64,000 nt of DNA, taken from NCBI GenBank assembly GCA_030015575.1, contig JASDDO010000014.1, forward strand, positions 169,107,911 to 169,171,910, written 5' to 3'. Each line of letters begins with the position of its first letter. Position 1 is the first letter of the stretch. Positions 1-11,010 of the stretch are shown here, piece by piece. Position numbers and translations under genes: made by a program. The notes beneath the pieces are model-generated. The model saw only the letters and a program-made list of their open reading frames with translations. It did no database searches and was not told the origin of the DNA. Source of the stretch: Agapanthus africanus (taxonomy: Eukaryota; Streptophyta; Magnoliopsida; Asparagales; Amaryllidaceae).

Positions 1-687
1 TCCTGGGAAGATCATCTGCATCTAGTCGAGTTTTCTTATATCAACAGTTACCAGGCTAGCATCCAGATGGCTCCTTTCGAAGCACTTTACGGGCGTAAGT
101 GTCGATCCCCAGTTTGTTGGGATAATGTGGGCGAACGAAGATTACTGGTTCCCGAGCTCATTGTTCAGACAGTCGACAAGGTCCACATGATCAGACAGCG
201 CATTAAGACGGCTCAGGATCGACAGAAGAGTTGGGCGGATGCCAGCTGGAAAGCACTAGAATTTAATGTCGGAGATCATGTATTCCTGAAGATTTCCCCT
301 ACCCGCGGAGTTATCAGGTTTGGAGGTCGCGGGAAGCTCAGTCTCCGTTTCATCGGACCTTTTGAAGTGCTAGAGCGAGTCGGAGAGGTGGCCTATCGAC
401 TTGCCTTGCCTCCGTCGTTAGCTGGTGTGCACAATACCTTCCACGTATCTCAGTTGCAGCGTTATGTTTGGGATGAGAGCCATGTTCTGGGCCATTCAGA
501 GTTAGCTCTGGGCACTGACCTGTCTTACGAGGAGCAGCCCACCACTATCCTCGACCGCAGAGAGAAAGTGCTGAAGAATAAAGTCATTCCGTTAGTCCGA
601 GTGTCTTAGGGCGGTCGTTTCCCAGGTGAATCTACCTGGGAGCGTGAGGAGGATATCCGTGCACGTTTTCCACATCTTTTTGTATAG
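1..687 (+). pseudogene. Element D: integrase C-terminal part of Ty3/gypsy pol (5' cut by window edge)
   Basis: Frame 1 is open from base 1 and encodes the end of a chromovirus integrase. It includes the segment MAPFEALYGRKCRSP, the GPF-type module (FIGPFEVLERVGEVAYRLAL), the HNTFHVSQL motif and a Tekay/Del-like chromodomain tail (KVLKNKVIPLVRVS). The frame is broken by TAG at 607-609. The related copy in element A has TGG (Trp) there, and D's frame then stays open to a natural stop at 685-687, so this is a point nonsense mutation in the chromodomain. Without it the reading would end about 26 residues later with the usual ARFPHLFV ending. The catalytic core lies left of the window. The protein would have joined retrotransposon cDNA into the host chromosome. 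Lineage is judged from motifs only. Confidence 0.9.
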
Positions 688-735
688 TGCGGTTGTTTCG
701 TTGTTTCCTTTTAAATTTCGAGAATGAAATTTTTG

Positions 736-747
736 TATGGGGTATGA
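736..747 (+). other. Polypurine tract of element D
   Basis: A short purine-rich stretch directly before the LTR start TGTAAATTCCC, after the conserved TTTCGAGAATGAAATTTTTGT block. It would prime plus-strand DNA synthesis. Elements A, E and F have the same arrangement at the same place. Confidence 0.7.
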
Positions 748-3689
748 TGTAAATTCCCGGTTCCATCAATAAAATTTCTGCAATTTTTCCATTTTTTCCA
801 AGTCCCCTGAATATTTTTTTCTATTTTTTCCCTTTATTTTGTGGGAATTTAGATATTTATATCCTTTTTATTATTCTAGAAATTTAATTCTTTCCTAAAC
901 AAATAAACTAAAAAGCACAATCCCTTACCGGCCCAAACCCAATCCCATAACCATACCCGACCCGCTCCTCTTCTTCCATACTTCTTTTCTTTTTCCCGCC
1001 TCTTCCCCTTCTCCCCACGTCGATGCGAGCCCACGCATCGCTCCTCATTCGCGACCATGACCCCATGCCGCGACCCCCGATCTCACGCACGCGCGCTCAC
1101 GAACTCCCACGACCTCATCACCCTCTCTCCTACAAAGTTAAGCCTTCATTCCCACTGCGTTTTTTTTTCACTGCGCCACCGCCTCCTCACCCAAAAGCTT
1201 TACCGGCCACCGAGCTCCGACCACTCTCCCTAACAACCTCGCCTCCTTCACCTCCTCTCATCGCCACTCCTCACACCCCCTACAGCTCCACGGCACCTCA
1301 ACCCACCACCTCCGTGCACCCCGCTGAGACCCCCTCAACACCGACACGCCGACGAACCTCTTCCCTCCTGTCGCCGTCCTCTCTCGCCGCCAGCATCTCC
1401 CTCTGCATCACCTGAGCTTCGACGTTGCAGTCACTCGAGCTCCTCAACCATCCTCGACGACAACAGAGCCATCCCCCGAGCAACTCCGACGACGATACCC
1501 AACACCCCTCACCACCTCACGCCGACGAACTAGCCGAACCCCTCCTCTGTCGCTGACGACAGACCATCACCACTCGCAGCCGCCTCGCCCCAGCAACCCA
1601 AGCCTCCGCTGCCAAGAACCCAAACTCGAGCCGAGGCCACGAACCCTAGCCGCGCCGTTCGTGGCGCGATTTTGCCGTTGCCGCTGTCGTGCGTCATCAA
1701 CTCGTCATCAGGCAAGTACCCTGCTTGCTCCATGCTAATTCTATCTGTTACATTCCTAAATGACAATAAATACAGTACATACTTTACTTGCGAATCAATA
1801 ACGTGTACGTGTTCGATGCCAAACTCGAGGGGGAAAACCACGTTAAACTGACGGAAACTGATCACATAGGTTGTCCCGTATAGTAATGAACATCGTGTTA
1901 TATTTTTACTGAAAAATACAGTCGTTACTGACGTGAGCGATCATCCCCATTTAAGCCCGTTAAAACCGGAACTTTCCGCGTCTGAAACTTGTAAAAATCA
2001 CAACTAATTGACTATAGATTGGAATGTTGCGTTTGAGGGCTAAAATCGAAGCCGACTAGACGACCTAGAACCCCATAAGAGTTTTAATCTGTTTCTATGC
2101 TGAAAAGACGACAGAAACTGGTTCGGAGTGCGGCTCTGGACTGCAGTCCAGAGCAGCACTGGCTGTTGATTCTCATCTTGTAATGCTTACCCTCTGCTTC
2201 TTGAACATGTTATATTGCGGAACCCTATACCATAGCAAAGATGAAACAGTTAGATAACTAATGAAAGTGATTTCATCCCTTTTCACTATCGTTTACTATT
2301 TAAACTGTATTTTAGATTAACAGGACGTATAGCAGTCCCAAACAGGGACAGAACTTATACCCCATTGTTGTACAGTACACAACTTATGACATAGAGGTGC
2401 GATTGAGAATATGTATGGTGAGTTGGAAACTCTATTGATAAACCTAAATTTCGTTCAGCTATAGCGTCGCCTAATTTTGATCCCAACAGGGTGAAAATTG
2501 TGTTGCGAAATGGACATTCAGTTCAGGAATTGAATTTCCAGCAGCGAACACTTAAAATGAAACGGCTGTAACTTGCAAACCCGAAATCCGATTTCACTGA
2601 AATAAATTTTGGTGGACTGCCGACTGAGTTTACTTGCTACCTCCTTTGTATCATTTTACTGAATTTTGAATGTATGATTTAAAGCAATTTTTATAAGTTC
2701 ATAAGATGCATAATAGCTCGTATTACACATGATTAGTTAACTGCATAAATGCGCATATTTTACCCGACTGCCGTACCTCTAGTGATAGTGTGCGTTATTA
2801 TTCAGTGTACAATACATTGTCGTGCATGAATGGTATCGGTTTAGGAGTGTCAAGTACGCCAGTGAAAAGTGAATGATTCGTGACAGTGAACAATACAATG
2901 AACAGTGACTAAAACCGTGTTATTGGTGTGTACTTGTACATGACTAGACTATACTCATAAATAGTGTAAACCTGGGGAAAAATGGGAAATCGAAGTGGAA
3001 AGAGAATTGTATTTAGCGAGGATAGTGATTTAGAGAATGATCATTCGAACAGCGACTCTTATATATATTAGGTTGGGCCTAGCGATCCGACTGACAGGGT
3101 TATGTCCCGGGCGATAGCGAGCCGTAGTCTCGGGTATGTACGAGACCCTCGTTAAACATGATCCTCCTTTCCACAACTCGATTTCAAAGATGACTTAGAG
3201 ACTGATAGGGACACAGATCATACATTGCATCAGTTAGTGACATATTGACTGCCTGCATTTTTCTCCACTGTTATTACTTTCTTTTCCTGTTTCTTATCAC
3301 TATTATAATATTGCTATTACGTCGCTTTGACGACTTGAGTATGCATGCTCAGACCTCGAGGAAGAACCAGTACAGGAGTCAGACTTGCCCTTCGAGCTTG
3401 CGGAGATTTAGTCGGGAGTACTTCCTTCACCTTTACTGCTTTCCCTAAAGAAACCTTGTATTCGCACTTAGTTAGTAGTTCTTTTCCTTGTTTTATTGTA
3501 AATTGTGAACAATGAAAGTTGATGTAATAATTTTGTGATGTATTTCCTTTACTTCTGTGCTTTGTTTACTGATTACCATGTAATGTTAGAAGCCGAAGTG
3601 TGACTATGGCGGAATTATTCCTTGACCGTAGGAGTATGGCTGGCCTACTCATCCCTCGTTTTCCATATTTTGGGAAGCGGAGCGTAACA
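748..3689 (+). repeat. 3' LTR of element D (about 2.9 kb)
   Basis: It starts TGTAAATTCCCGG after the polypurine tract and ends GCGTAACA. Its last 100 bases share the GACTACGG...CCGTAGGAG...GGCTGG block with the LTR ends of A, H and F. The 5' third is C- and T-rich and gives chance proline-rich frames with no recognisable domain. It holds a 22-bp palindrome at 2133-2154. The next five bases (TGAGG) should be the target duplication, but the left copy is outside the window. No gene is seen in this stretch. Confidence 0.85.
2133..2154. repeat. 22-bp perfect palindrome in D LTR
   Basis: Arms GCTCTGGACTG and its exact reverse complement, with no spacer. Related palindromes lie at 4085-4106, 39832-39853, 48539-48560, 55322-55343, and, as a shorter core, near 8261 and 29710. 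Confidence 0.85.
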
Positions 3690-5665
3690 TTGAGGCAAGT
3701 TAAATACTTGCTACATGCTATCGTATATTCTTTTCGGTTGCGAATTCAAATGTTAATATAAGTGCTCGATGCAAACCATAATCTAAAAACCCTCTTAAAA
3801 TGACGGAACTTAAGCATAACGGATTACCCTAGTAATAATGAATGCTGTGTTAAGAGTTGGCTCGAAAATGTGGACCCTAACGCCGTGAAATGTCATCCCC
3901 ATTTAGATACGTCGAATCTGAAACCTTCTATACCTGAAATTTGTGAAAATCATAGTAAATTGGTTACACACCGGAATATGGTGTTCTAGGGCTCGTATCG
4001 AAGACGACTCGGCAACCTAGAACCCTATATAAATTATAATCTGTTTCTATTTCAAAACGGTGACGGAAACTATTCGGGAGTGTGGCTCTGGACTGCAGTC
4101 CAGAGCAGCACTGCGTGTAGACACATGGGATGAAATACTTTTACATCTCTGTGTGGAAATGGTATTATGCGGAACCCTATACCGTAGTGAAGATAAATCT
4201 GTTAACTAATCATTAAAAGTGGTTTCATTCGTTTTTATCATTGTTTGCTATTTTGATCACATCTTAAACCACCAGTACATATTGATGTCCCAAGCAGGGA
4301 CAGAACGTATATCCCGATATTAAACAATACATAACTCCCAGCACACAGCGGATATTATCAATCCATATGATGCTTTATAAACCTGACCGATAAACCTAAA
4401 TATGGTCCAACTGTAGCGTCACCTAATTATGCTCCCAACTTAGACTAAAACATGTTACGAAACGAACTTCCAGTTCAGAAACTGGATTTCCAGCAGTGAA
4501 CACTTAAAAGTAAATGACCATAACTCGCAAACCTTAAACCTGATTGACTCAAAACCAATTTTTTGGTAGATATAATTTAGTATTCTGTTTATGCTTTTTA
4601 TATTTCGCCAAATTATGCACGTGCGATTTTATATGATTTTTCTAGTCCAACCGACACTGGTTGCTCATATGTATTCGGTAGTCTATTTACTATATCTCCA
4701 TCATGTGCGTGATTGTCATACCTCTGTAGATAGTGTTCATTTTGCATCTATAACCCAGTGACCGTATTACATTACCAAGTGATAAATATTAGTGATTGGA
4801 TTGTGGCAAGTACGTTAGTGTAAAAGCGTGAATGAACAAGTGAAGTGAAGTGTACTTGTATACAATCAGCGGAACCAAATAGTTATTTCATTGTCGACGC
4901 CTATGGGACATATATAAGTATAACTATAACTAGAATGGGACGATTATGGAAACACTTATTTTATTGTCATAGGTAATACATCGAGTACTGTCCATTTATC
5001 TTGGATACCAGTCGAGACATGCTTGTTGGAGACCATGTCTCCAGTTCTCGCATAGACTTGTCATGGAGCGACTAATATTTGGGTTCATGGTCGGTGTTTG
5101 ATGTAGACCGCGGGTGTGGGGTAGTTTGAGTGTGAGTTCGATCAACGGAATCTCGGGAGTCCCACTGCCGGCATATACAGCGATTTTGGGAGTCGTATGG
5201 ATGGTATTACTGATTAGCGAGCGTGATTCGGGCCCTTGTTCCCTTGCCCCTGAAGCCTACCCTTAGGTTGGGGATACTCTTGCGGTGGTTGACGCTCACA
5301 TTTGGACTGACGATAGGTTTAGTGACTTGGACAGTGAGACTTAGAGACTGATAGGTTTAGTGACATGGGCATGCATCGATTACCGATTCGATATACTTGC
5401 TTTATTGTTTGCCTGTACTGGTTACTTCATGCTCATGTCATCACTCCATGTTTACTGTTTCATGTTCATCATCATTGCACATGTTTACATATGTATTTAT
5501 ATATATTGCTATTGTGTCACTCTGACGACCTGAGTATGCATGCTCAGAATGAGAAGTGGACTAAGCTCGGATCAGGATCTGTCGCACCTCGAGGATATTG
5601 CGGACATCTAGATTAGCGACGCCAGCTTATCTTTCCCTTGATCTCCATCTGGTTAGTGTCTGGTG
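3690..5665 (+). repeat. Right part of an older Tekay-like LTR (host of element D)
   Basis: From the end of D the sequence resembles LTR interiors: GCAAG...ACTTGCTACATGCTA as near 1711 and, inverted, near 40250 and 48960. The 22-bp palindrome is at 4085-4106. The end (CTCGAGGATATTGCGGACATCT to CCCATCTGGTTAGT) matches the inverted F LTR near 47000. The usual last 150-200 bases of the LTR are missing: the sequence passes straight into gag coding sequence of B near 5665. The left part should lie beyond D, off the window. It is a doubly broken LTR with no gene in it. Confidence 0.7.
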
Positions 5666-5851
5666 GAAAGCAGAGGAAAGCCGTCTCACACAACCTATAA
5701 AGTGGAAGACGTTTTGCGATTTATTCGATGCAAATTTCTTTCCCGAGACTGCCCATTTTTAGATGGAACAACCGTTCATCCACCTACAATAAGACTCTAT
5801 GTGGGTAAAATCAGTGGATGAATATGATGCCGAATTCATCATGCTTAGCAG

Positions 5852-5918
5852 GTAAAGAATTCGTATCAAATTTTGTTCCGTAAGACACATCACTATCCTG
5901 ACATCATCATCTTATCAG
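5852..5918 (+). other. Putative intron 1 in B gag (67 bp)
   Basis: It runs GTAAAG...TTATCAG with a CTGAC branch-point-like motif about 20 bases before the acceptor. Removing it joins LSR to FAAHLIP in frame (phase 2). The intron-less H gag reads LSRFAPYM at this place. Left in, TAA at 5853-5855 ends gag. The E copy has a 72-bp GT-AG stretch at the same codon. Confidence 0.75.
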
Positions 5919-6550
5919 GTTCGCGGCACACTTGATCCCGACCAAAGAGATTCGGGCTAGATGATTCCAATAAGGCTTAGACCCGGAGATTCAGGTGGCA
6001 TTAGCCACAGGTGCCCGGAAGGCAGCACATTGTTACGAAGCTGTGGTCAAGAAGAAGGGTAAACCCCAAACAGCCGGAATCAAACGCCGTGCTACACAGA
6101 TGCCAGGAGGAGCCTCTTCTAGGACGACTTTTGCACCCAGGAGGCCAGGAGGATCATTTAACCGGTCCAGTCCAAATTTCTGTTTCTACTGCAAGAGAAC
6201 TGGATACTTGGCGAAGGACTGCAGGCGTGAAAATGGCCTGTGTTTAATTTGTGGCGCATCTACTCATGCTATAGGAGCATGCCCATATCATATTAACACA
6301 GTACCAGCACCCAGACCCGCAATCACAGCCCCGCAGAGGCCAACCATTCAGGCTCATGTACTTCGCCTAGCTCTTCCTACACCAGCTCCACGTGGACCAC
6401 CTGCACGGCCTCATTGTCAATTCCACCAGGCACAGAGAAACGTGCCTCAAGAGCAGAGGAATGTGCCTCCGGCGAGGAGGAATGTACCGAGATGACAGGC
6501 TTTTACAATAACGGTCGAGGAGGCCGAAACCACAGGACAAGTCATCACTG

Positions 6551-6635
6551 GTAAAATCCCCCATCCTTTTAATCTTTCAATCCTTGTGTATCGTTATACT
6601 TTTTCTATATTTAAACACAACCTCACCCAACTTAG
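6551..6635 (+). other. Putative intron 2 at the B gag-protease boundary (85 bp)
   Basis: It runs GTAAAATCC...CCCAACTTAG, T-rich before the acceptor. Removing it (phase 1) joins VITG to TILLATLPALTLFDTGA, which aligns without a gap to H (VVTG, TLLVHSLPARVLFDAG). 85 is not a multiple of 3, so keeping it puts the protease out of frame. E has the same donor position at 20430. Confidence 0.75.
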
Positions 6636-6687
6636 GTACTATACTACTAGCCACACTTCCTGCACTCACACTTTTCGACACTGGAGC

Positions 6688-9600
6688 TGTAAATACCCAG
6701 TTTCCATATATAAATTTTTTCCGTATTTTTATAGATTTTATTCCATTTTTTTTCATTTTTATATATTTATATTAAATTTTAATTATTCCTAATCTAACCC
6801 AATATCCTCAACCTAACCCGTGCTCACCATACTCGACCTGACCCAAACCCCTCACCCACTCCTCTTCTTCTCCTTTCTTTCCCGCCCACTTTTCCCCAAC
6901 GACTCCTTCTTCTCGTGCTCGCCACGACGATTGCGTTCTCCTTTCTTTCCCGCCCACTTTTCCCCAACGACTCCTTCTTCTCGTGCTCGCCACGACGATT
7001 GCGTCCATGTCAACAAGACCTGCGTCCGTTGCCAACAAACTCATCGTGATCCCCTCCACCAAATCCCCTCGACTCCAACGGCTCCCCCTCCCTCATCCAG
7101 CCGCAAGACCCGCTCCCTTACATCCTCACCTCACCCACGACGATGACCGAACCCCTTTCCCTTCCTTTCCATTTCGCTCATCCCCCCTCGTTATCATCCT
7201 TTCCTTTCCCTCTGCAACCCCATCTCCTCTTTCTACACCCACTGCCAACACTTGAACTCGCCGCAGCCACCCACCAACCCCTACACCTTGCCGACGATCC
7301 CCGACTACCTCACCGTCGTCGACCCCCATCACTTCCACCGTCAACCCATCCCCATCACCTCCTCTCCTCCACCGTCGACTCCCTACCAGGCGACCACCAA
7401 CATCCTCGAGCTCCCAAGCCAACCCCTGTTCCTCCTCCTGCACCGAGCGCGACCCCATCGACCAACACCCGCAAGACCCAACTCCAGCACCACCCTCTGC
7501 GTACCGAGCTTCCTCGCACACGAGTCGATCACCTCTGCTCCACCATCGTCGGAGCCACCCCCCTCCTCGCTTCCACGACATCGATCCCAATCCCCAACGC
7601 CAACTCCAAGCTCCTAGCCCCCGAGCTGCCTGAGCTCACCGCCAGCAGACCCTCTGCACCCGACGCCTCCGTGCCACAACACCCGCGCCACCTCTGCAGG
7701 CCACTGCCATGCCGTCGCCGACGAGTCCGACCGCACTCGAGCTCGTCACTGTCGTCGTGACCGTTGCCACCGCCATTGTCGCCGTCGCAGTGCCGCTGCC
7801 ATCTCTAGGCAAGAGAAAACCTTTCTCTTGTTGTTCATGCTACCTTAATACCTAGGCTCGATACACATGTTAGATTATTTTGTTATATAGTAGTGTAGAT
7901 ATATGTTTTTCGGCCGATTACCAAACGCTACTCTAATATTTGGTACGAACTATAATCTAAAACATATCTCGTTGTGGCGGAACCTATGATAGATAGGCCC
8001 CTTTATTAATTACGAATACCGCGTAGGAATTTGGGTACAAAATACTGTGTTTCAATCATGTAAAGTTACCCCAAAAATGAAACACAAGATATGAACCTTA
8101 CCGCGCATGCTAACTTGTTAAAATCTTTATAAACTAAATACGGTTTGGAACGTAACGTTCTACGGCTCATATCGAAGCCGACTCGATAACTTACAACTAC
8201 CCATAGTTTGTTTCTCAACAATTTTAGATCACTGTAACGATACGTGGTTGCAAACGCGGCACTGGACTGCAGTCCGGGGTAGCGTTTCGATTTGGATATC
8301 AGACTTTGAACACTTGTGCACCCCCACTTTAGACTGAAAATGTGTGGAGCCCTATATGAATACATATATAATTTAATTATCTAACACCTGAATCCAGTCC
8401 CTTGACGTTTCACCGCCGTTTGATATTTAATTTGCATTTTAGCGTACCGATGTGTTCTGCAGTTTCTGTAGTGACCTCTTACACAGCTACACTAAAAAGG
8501 ACATAACTTTTAATACAGAAATGTTATTGATAATCCATTTGATGCGTTGGAAAGCTAACAGATAGAACAAGATTTTATTCAACTGGGGAAACACCTGAAT
8601 CTGAACATAATCACTGGTAAAACGCACGTGAACTTGGGTTTCCAGTTCTGAAACTGGAATTCCAGAAATTGATCGCTACCTTAAAATGATGATATTTCCC
8701 TCCGGAATTCCGTTTGACATGAAATTAATTTTACTGCTTAGATGATCAAGTGTGCTTCGTTTGCCTTTTATATTATTTTGGTCGATTCTGTGCGCGTGAT
8801 TTATCATAAATTTTGCAAGTTATATGGCATTGGTCGTCACAAAATAGTGAATATCCGTTCAGTGCATTTCTGTCTATTTTCATGTTTGCTTTATATCTGC
8901 TGCATAGTGATCATTCACATTGAGACCTAGCGACTGTTTTGCATTGTCGATAAATTAGTGTTAGTGATTGGGTTGTGACAAATACGACAGTGATATTAAT
9001 AAGTGGAAAAGTGATTGAAAGTGATAGCGATACGTATTTGTTCACAACCTATCTAATACCTGAATGCATACTATAACCTGTGGAATAGGAAAATTAAGGT
9101 GGAATTGAACTCGTATTTAGCGAGGTACAATGATTTAGAGGATGATAATTCGCTATTAGTGATATATATATACGCATACATTAGGTCATGGGCCTAGCGG
9201 CACGGCTGACAGGGTTATGTTCCGGGCACAGCGGACCGTAGTCTCGGGCATGCACGGGACCCTTGTTAAACACAAGCATCATTTCCACCATTTGATTTCA
9301 TTGACTTAGTGACCGATAAGTAGTGACATGCACATTGCCTGGTTTATTAACATGATACCTATATTGCACTATTCATATTCAGTTGATGTTTATTATACTC
9401 ATGTTCTGCATTTTGTTGCACTTCTCATATTTAATAATATTGCATACCCATCATATATATATTTATTGCTATATGTGTCGCCTTGACGACCTGAGTGTGC
9501 ATGCTCAGAGGACGAAGTGGATCCAGCCCAGGAGCAGGACCTGCCATTCGAGATCGTGGAGATCTAGACTGCTTCATCATGCCATCTCTTTTGCTTTCAG

Positions 9601-9836
9601 TACTTTGTATTTCATTGATTAGTTTTATTTTGCAAAATAAGTGTATTTCGAACTCTTTTTATTGCAATGTAATAAAGTTGTGAACTGTGATTTTCCTTTA
9701 CTCTAGTACTGTTTACTAACAACCATGTAATACTAGAAACCGAAGTGTGACTACGGCGCGATTATTCCCTGACCGTAGGAGCATGGCTGGCCTAGTCACC
9801 CCTCGTATTTCGTATTTTAGGATGCGGGGCGTAACA
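6688..9836 (+). repeat. 5' LTR of element A (3149 bp)
   Basis: It has TG...CA ends and matches the 3' LTR along its length. A 68-bp exact tandem duplication (6868-6935 and 6936-7003) is absent from the 3' LTR. The C-rich part (about 6840-7800) opens long proline/serine-rich frames that I regard as composition, not genes. A palindrome core GGACTGCAGTCC lies near 8263. No gene is seen. Confidence 0.92.
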
Positions 9837-9845
9837 TGGTTTTTT

Positions 9846-9857
9846 TGGTATCAGAGC
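9846..9857 (+). other. Primer binding site of element A (initiator Met tRNA)
   Basis: TGGTATCAGAGC, the standard plant site complementary to the 3' end of initiator-Met tRNA, nine bases after the LTR end GTAACA. Confidence 0.9.
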
Positions 9858-10015
9858 CAAGGTTTTTGGATGAAATTACAGTCCCGTCGAGGGATCTCTA
9901 GATTGAGTTACGCCCTTGACGTATGTCTTATTACATTTCTTTTTCCCTTTCTAATCCTCGTTGAATCATTGTGTAGCCTTGTTTGAATCTAATTTCTTTT
10001 GATCTTTTCAGAGAT

Positions 10016-11010
10016 ATGGACTCCTCGGGCAGCTCCTCTGGTGCCAGTTCTCACGATCGTACCGAGAAGATCCTTAGCACACTGATGACCCTGGCCCAAG
10101 CTTAAGAGAGGAAGACCAATCTCCTGGCCGAGGGATTGAAGGCGGTACAGGAGACCGCAATTACCGTCCTGGAGAGATCTATGGTTGTTCCCGCTGCCCC
10201 CGAGGGCACCCTCGTACCGACTACCTAGGCTAGGGTTGGTACGGTTTCGGACTTCAGGAGGCTTCATCCAGTGGTGTTCACGGGATCAGCAAGTCCACTT
10301 GAGGCCGAGCAATGGCTCATCAACGTAGAGAACCTCCTGACAGCCGCTCGAGTTCCTGAGATGATAGAGTGAACGTAGTGAAGATCCAACTGGAAGACGA
10401 GGCCCGCACGTGGTGGTTCGTAGAGGAAAGCCGGCTCGAGAAACCTATTGGATGGGACACGTTCTCCGCATGTTTCCGAGATCACTATTTCCCAGCCATT
10501 GCCAAGGCCGAAATGGAAGATAAATTCATCATGTTAAAGCAGAATGTACGCTCAGTGGATGTCTACGTCGCAGAGTTTAACAGGCTGAGTCGCTTCGCAC
10601 CATATATGGTAGCCACACAAGCCGCCAGGGCAAGACGGTTCCAGAAAGGGCTCGATATTGAACTGCAACAACTTATCGCATCTCTCGATCTACCAACCTT
10701 TGCCCAAGTATTGAACGCTGCCCGAGTACAGGAAAGATTGGTGGAGAAGGTCAAGGGCTAACGATCGATGGACAAGAGACCCCACGTGGTTCCATCACGG
10801 CCTACCATCTCCCCCCGTGGAGCGATCCCAGTTCACAGGCCGGGTGTTACGCAGATGAAGCGCACTTTACCACCTCAGCAACCGCAGCGGAGGGCCCTAT
10901 TTTTCGATTATTGCCAGAGATCAGGACACCTGCAGAGAGATTGTCGCAGAGCTAAGGGGCAGTGTCTGATTTGCAGATCAAGCGAGCACAGGGTCAGCGG
11001 GTATCCCTAG
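10016..11010 (+). pseudogene. Element A gag, degenerate
   Basis: The ATG at 10016 opens MDSSGSSSGASSHDRTEKIL, related to the intact-looking H gag (MTSPNDHSLDSSSQDRTERIL). In-frame stops follow (TAA near 10103, a TAG about 120 bases on) and a frameshift near 10361. A long clean capsid segment covers 10363-10758 (VKIQLEDEARTWW, FRDHYFPAIAKAEMEDKF, EFNRLSRFAPYM, no intron at LSR/FAP). TAA at 10759-10761 ends it. The nucleocapsid part (10768-11010) has CLIC and DYCQRSGHLQRDC, where the first zinc-binding Cys is replaced (FDYC for CGYC). Gag would build the virus-like particle and bind RNA; this copy cannot. Confidence 0.88.

Larger units (their letters stand above)
5666..6687 (+). pseudogene. Element B: gag and start of protease, with two GT-AG introns
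   Basis: Ty3/gypsy gag beginning mid-capsid (WWKAEESRL), through FDANFFPETAHF, DEYDAEFIMLSR, then FAAHLIPT, a long basic Pro/Arg linker and a zinc knuckle (CFYCKRTGYLAKDC; the usual His is Tyr) followed by CLICGASTHAIGAC. It ends in the protease motif LFDTGA, where element A is inserted at 6688. Continuous reading needs removal of 5852-5918 and 6551-6635, both GT...AG. Other breaks are a stop after HF near 5760 and TGA at 6493-6495 where the E copy has an Arg codon. The first part of gag and B's own leader are missing; the join to LTR sequence near 5665 is a deletion scar. Pol resumes at 31315 and 62414. Confidence 0.85.

Noticed and set aside
876-1090. Arg/Lys-rich minus frames in D LTR
   Set aside because: Overlapping frames in a pyrimidine-rich LTR stretch, no domain, no relative kept in the A LTR.
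7143-7760. 205-codon proline/serine-rich frame in A 5' LTR and its 237-codon partner at 28495-29208
   Set aside because: It lies in a C-rich LTR stretch where all plus frames lack stops; no domain, and frames differ in length between LTRs. A composition effect.
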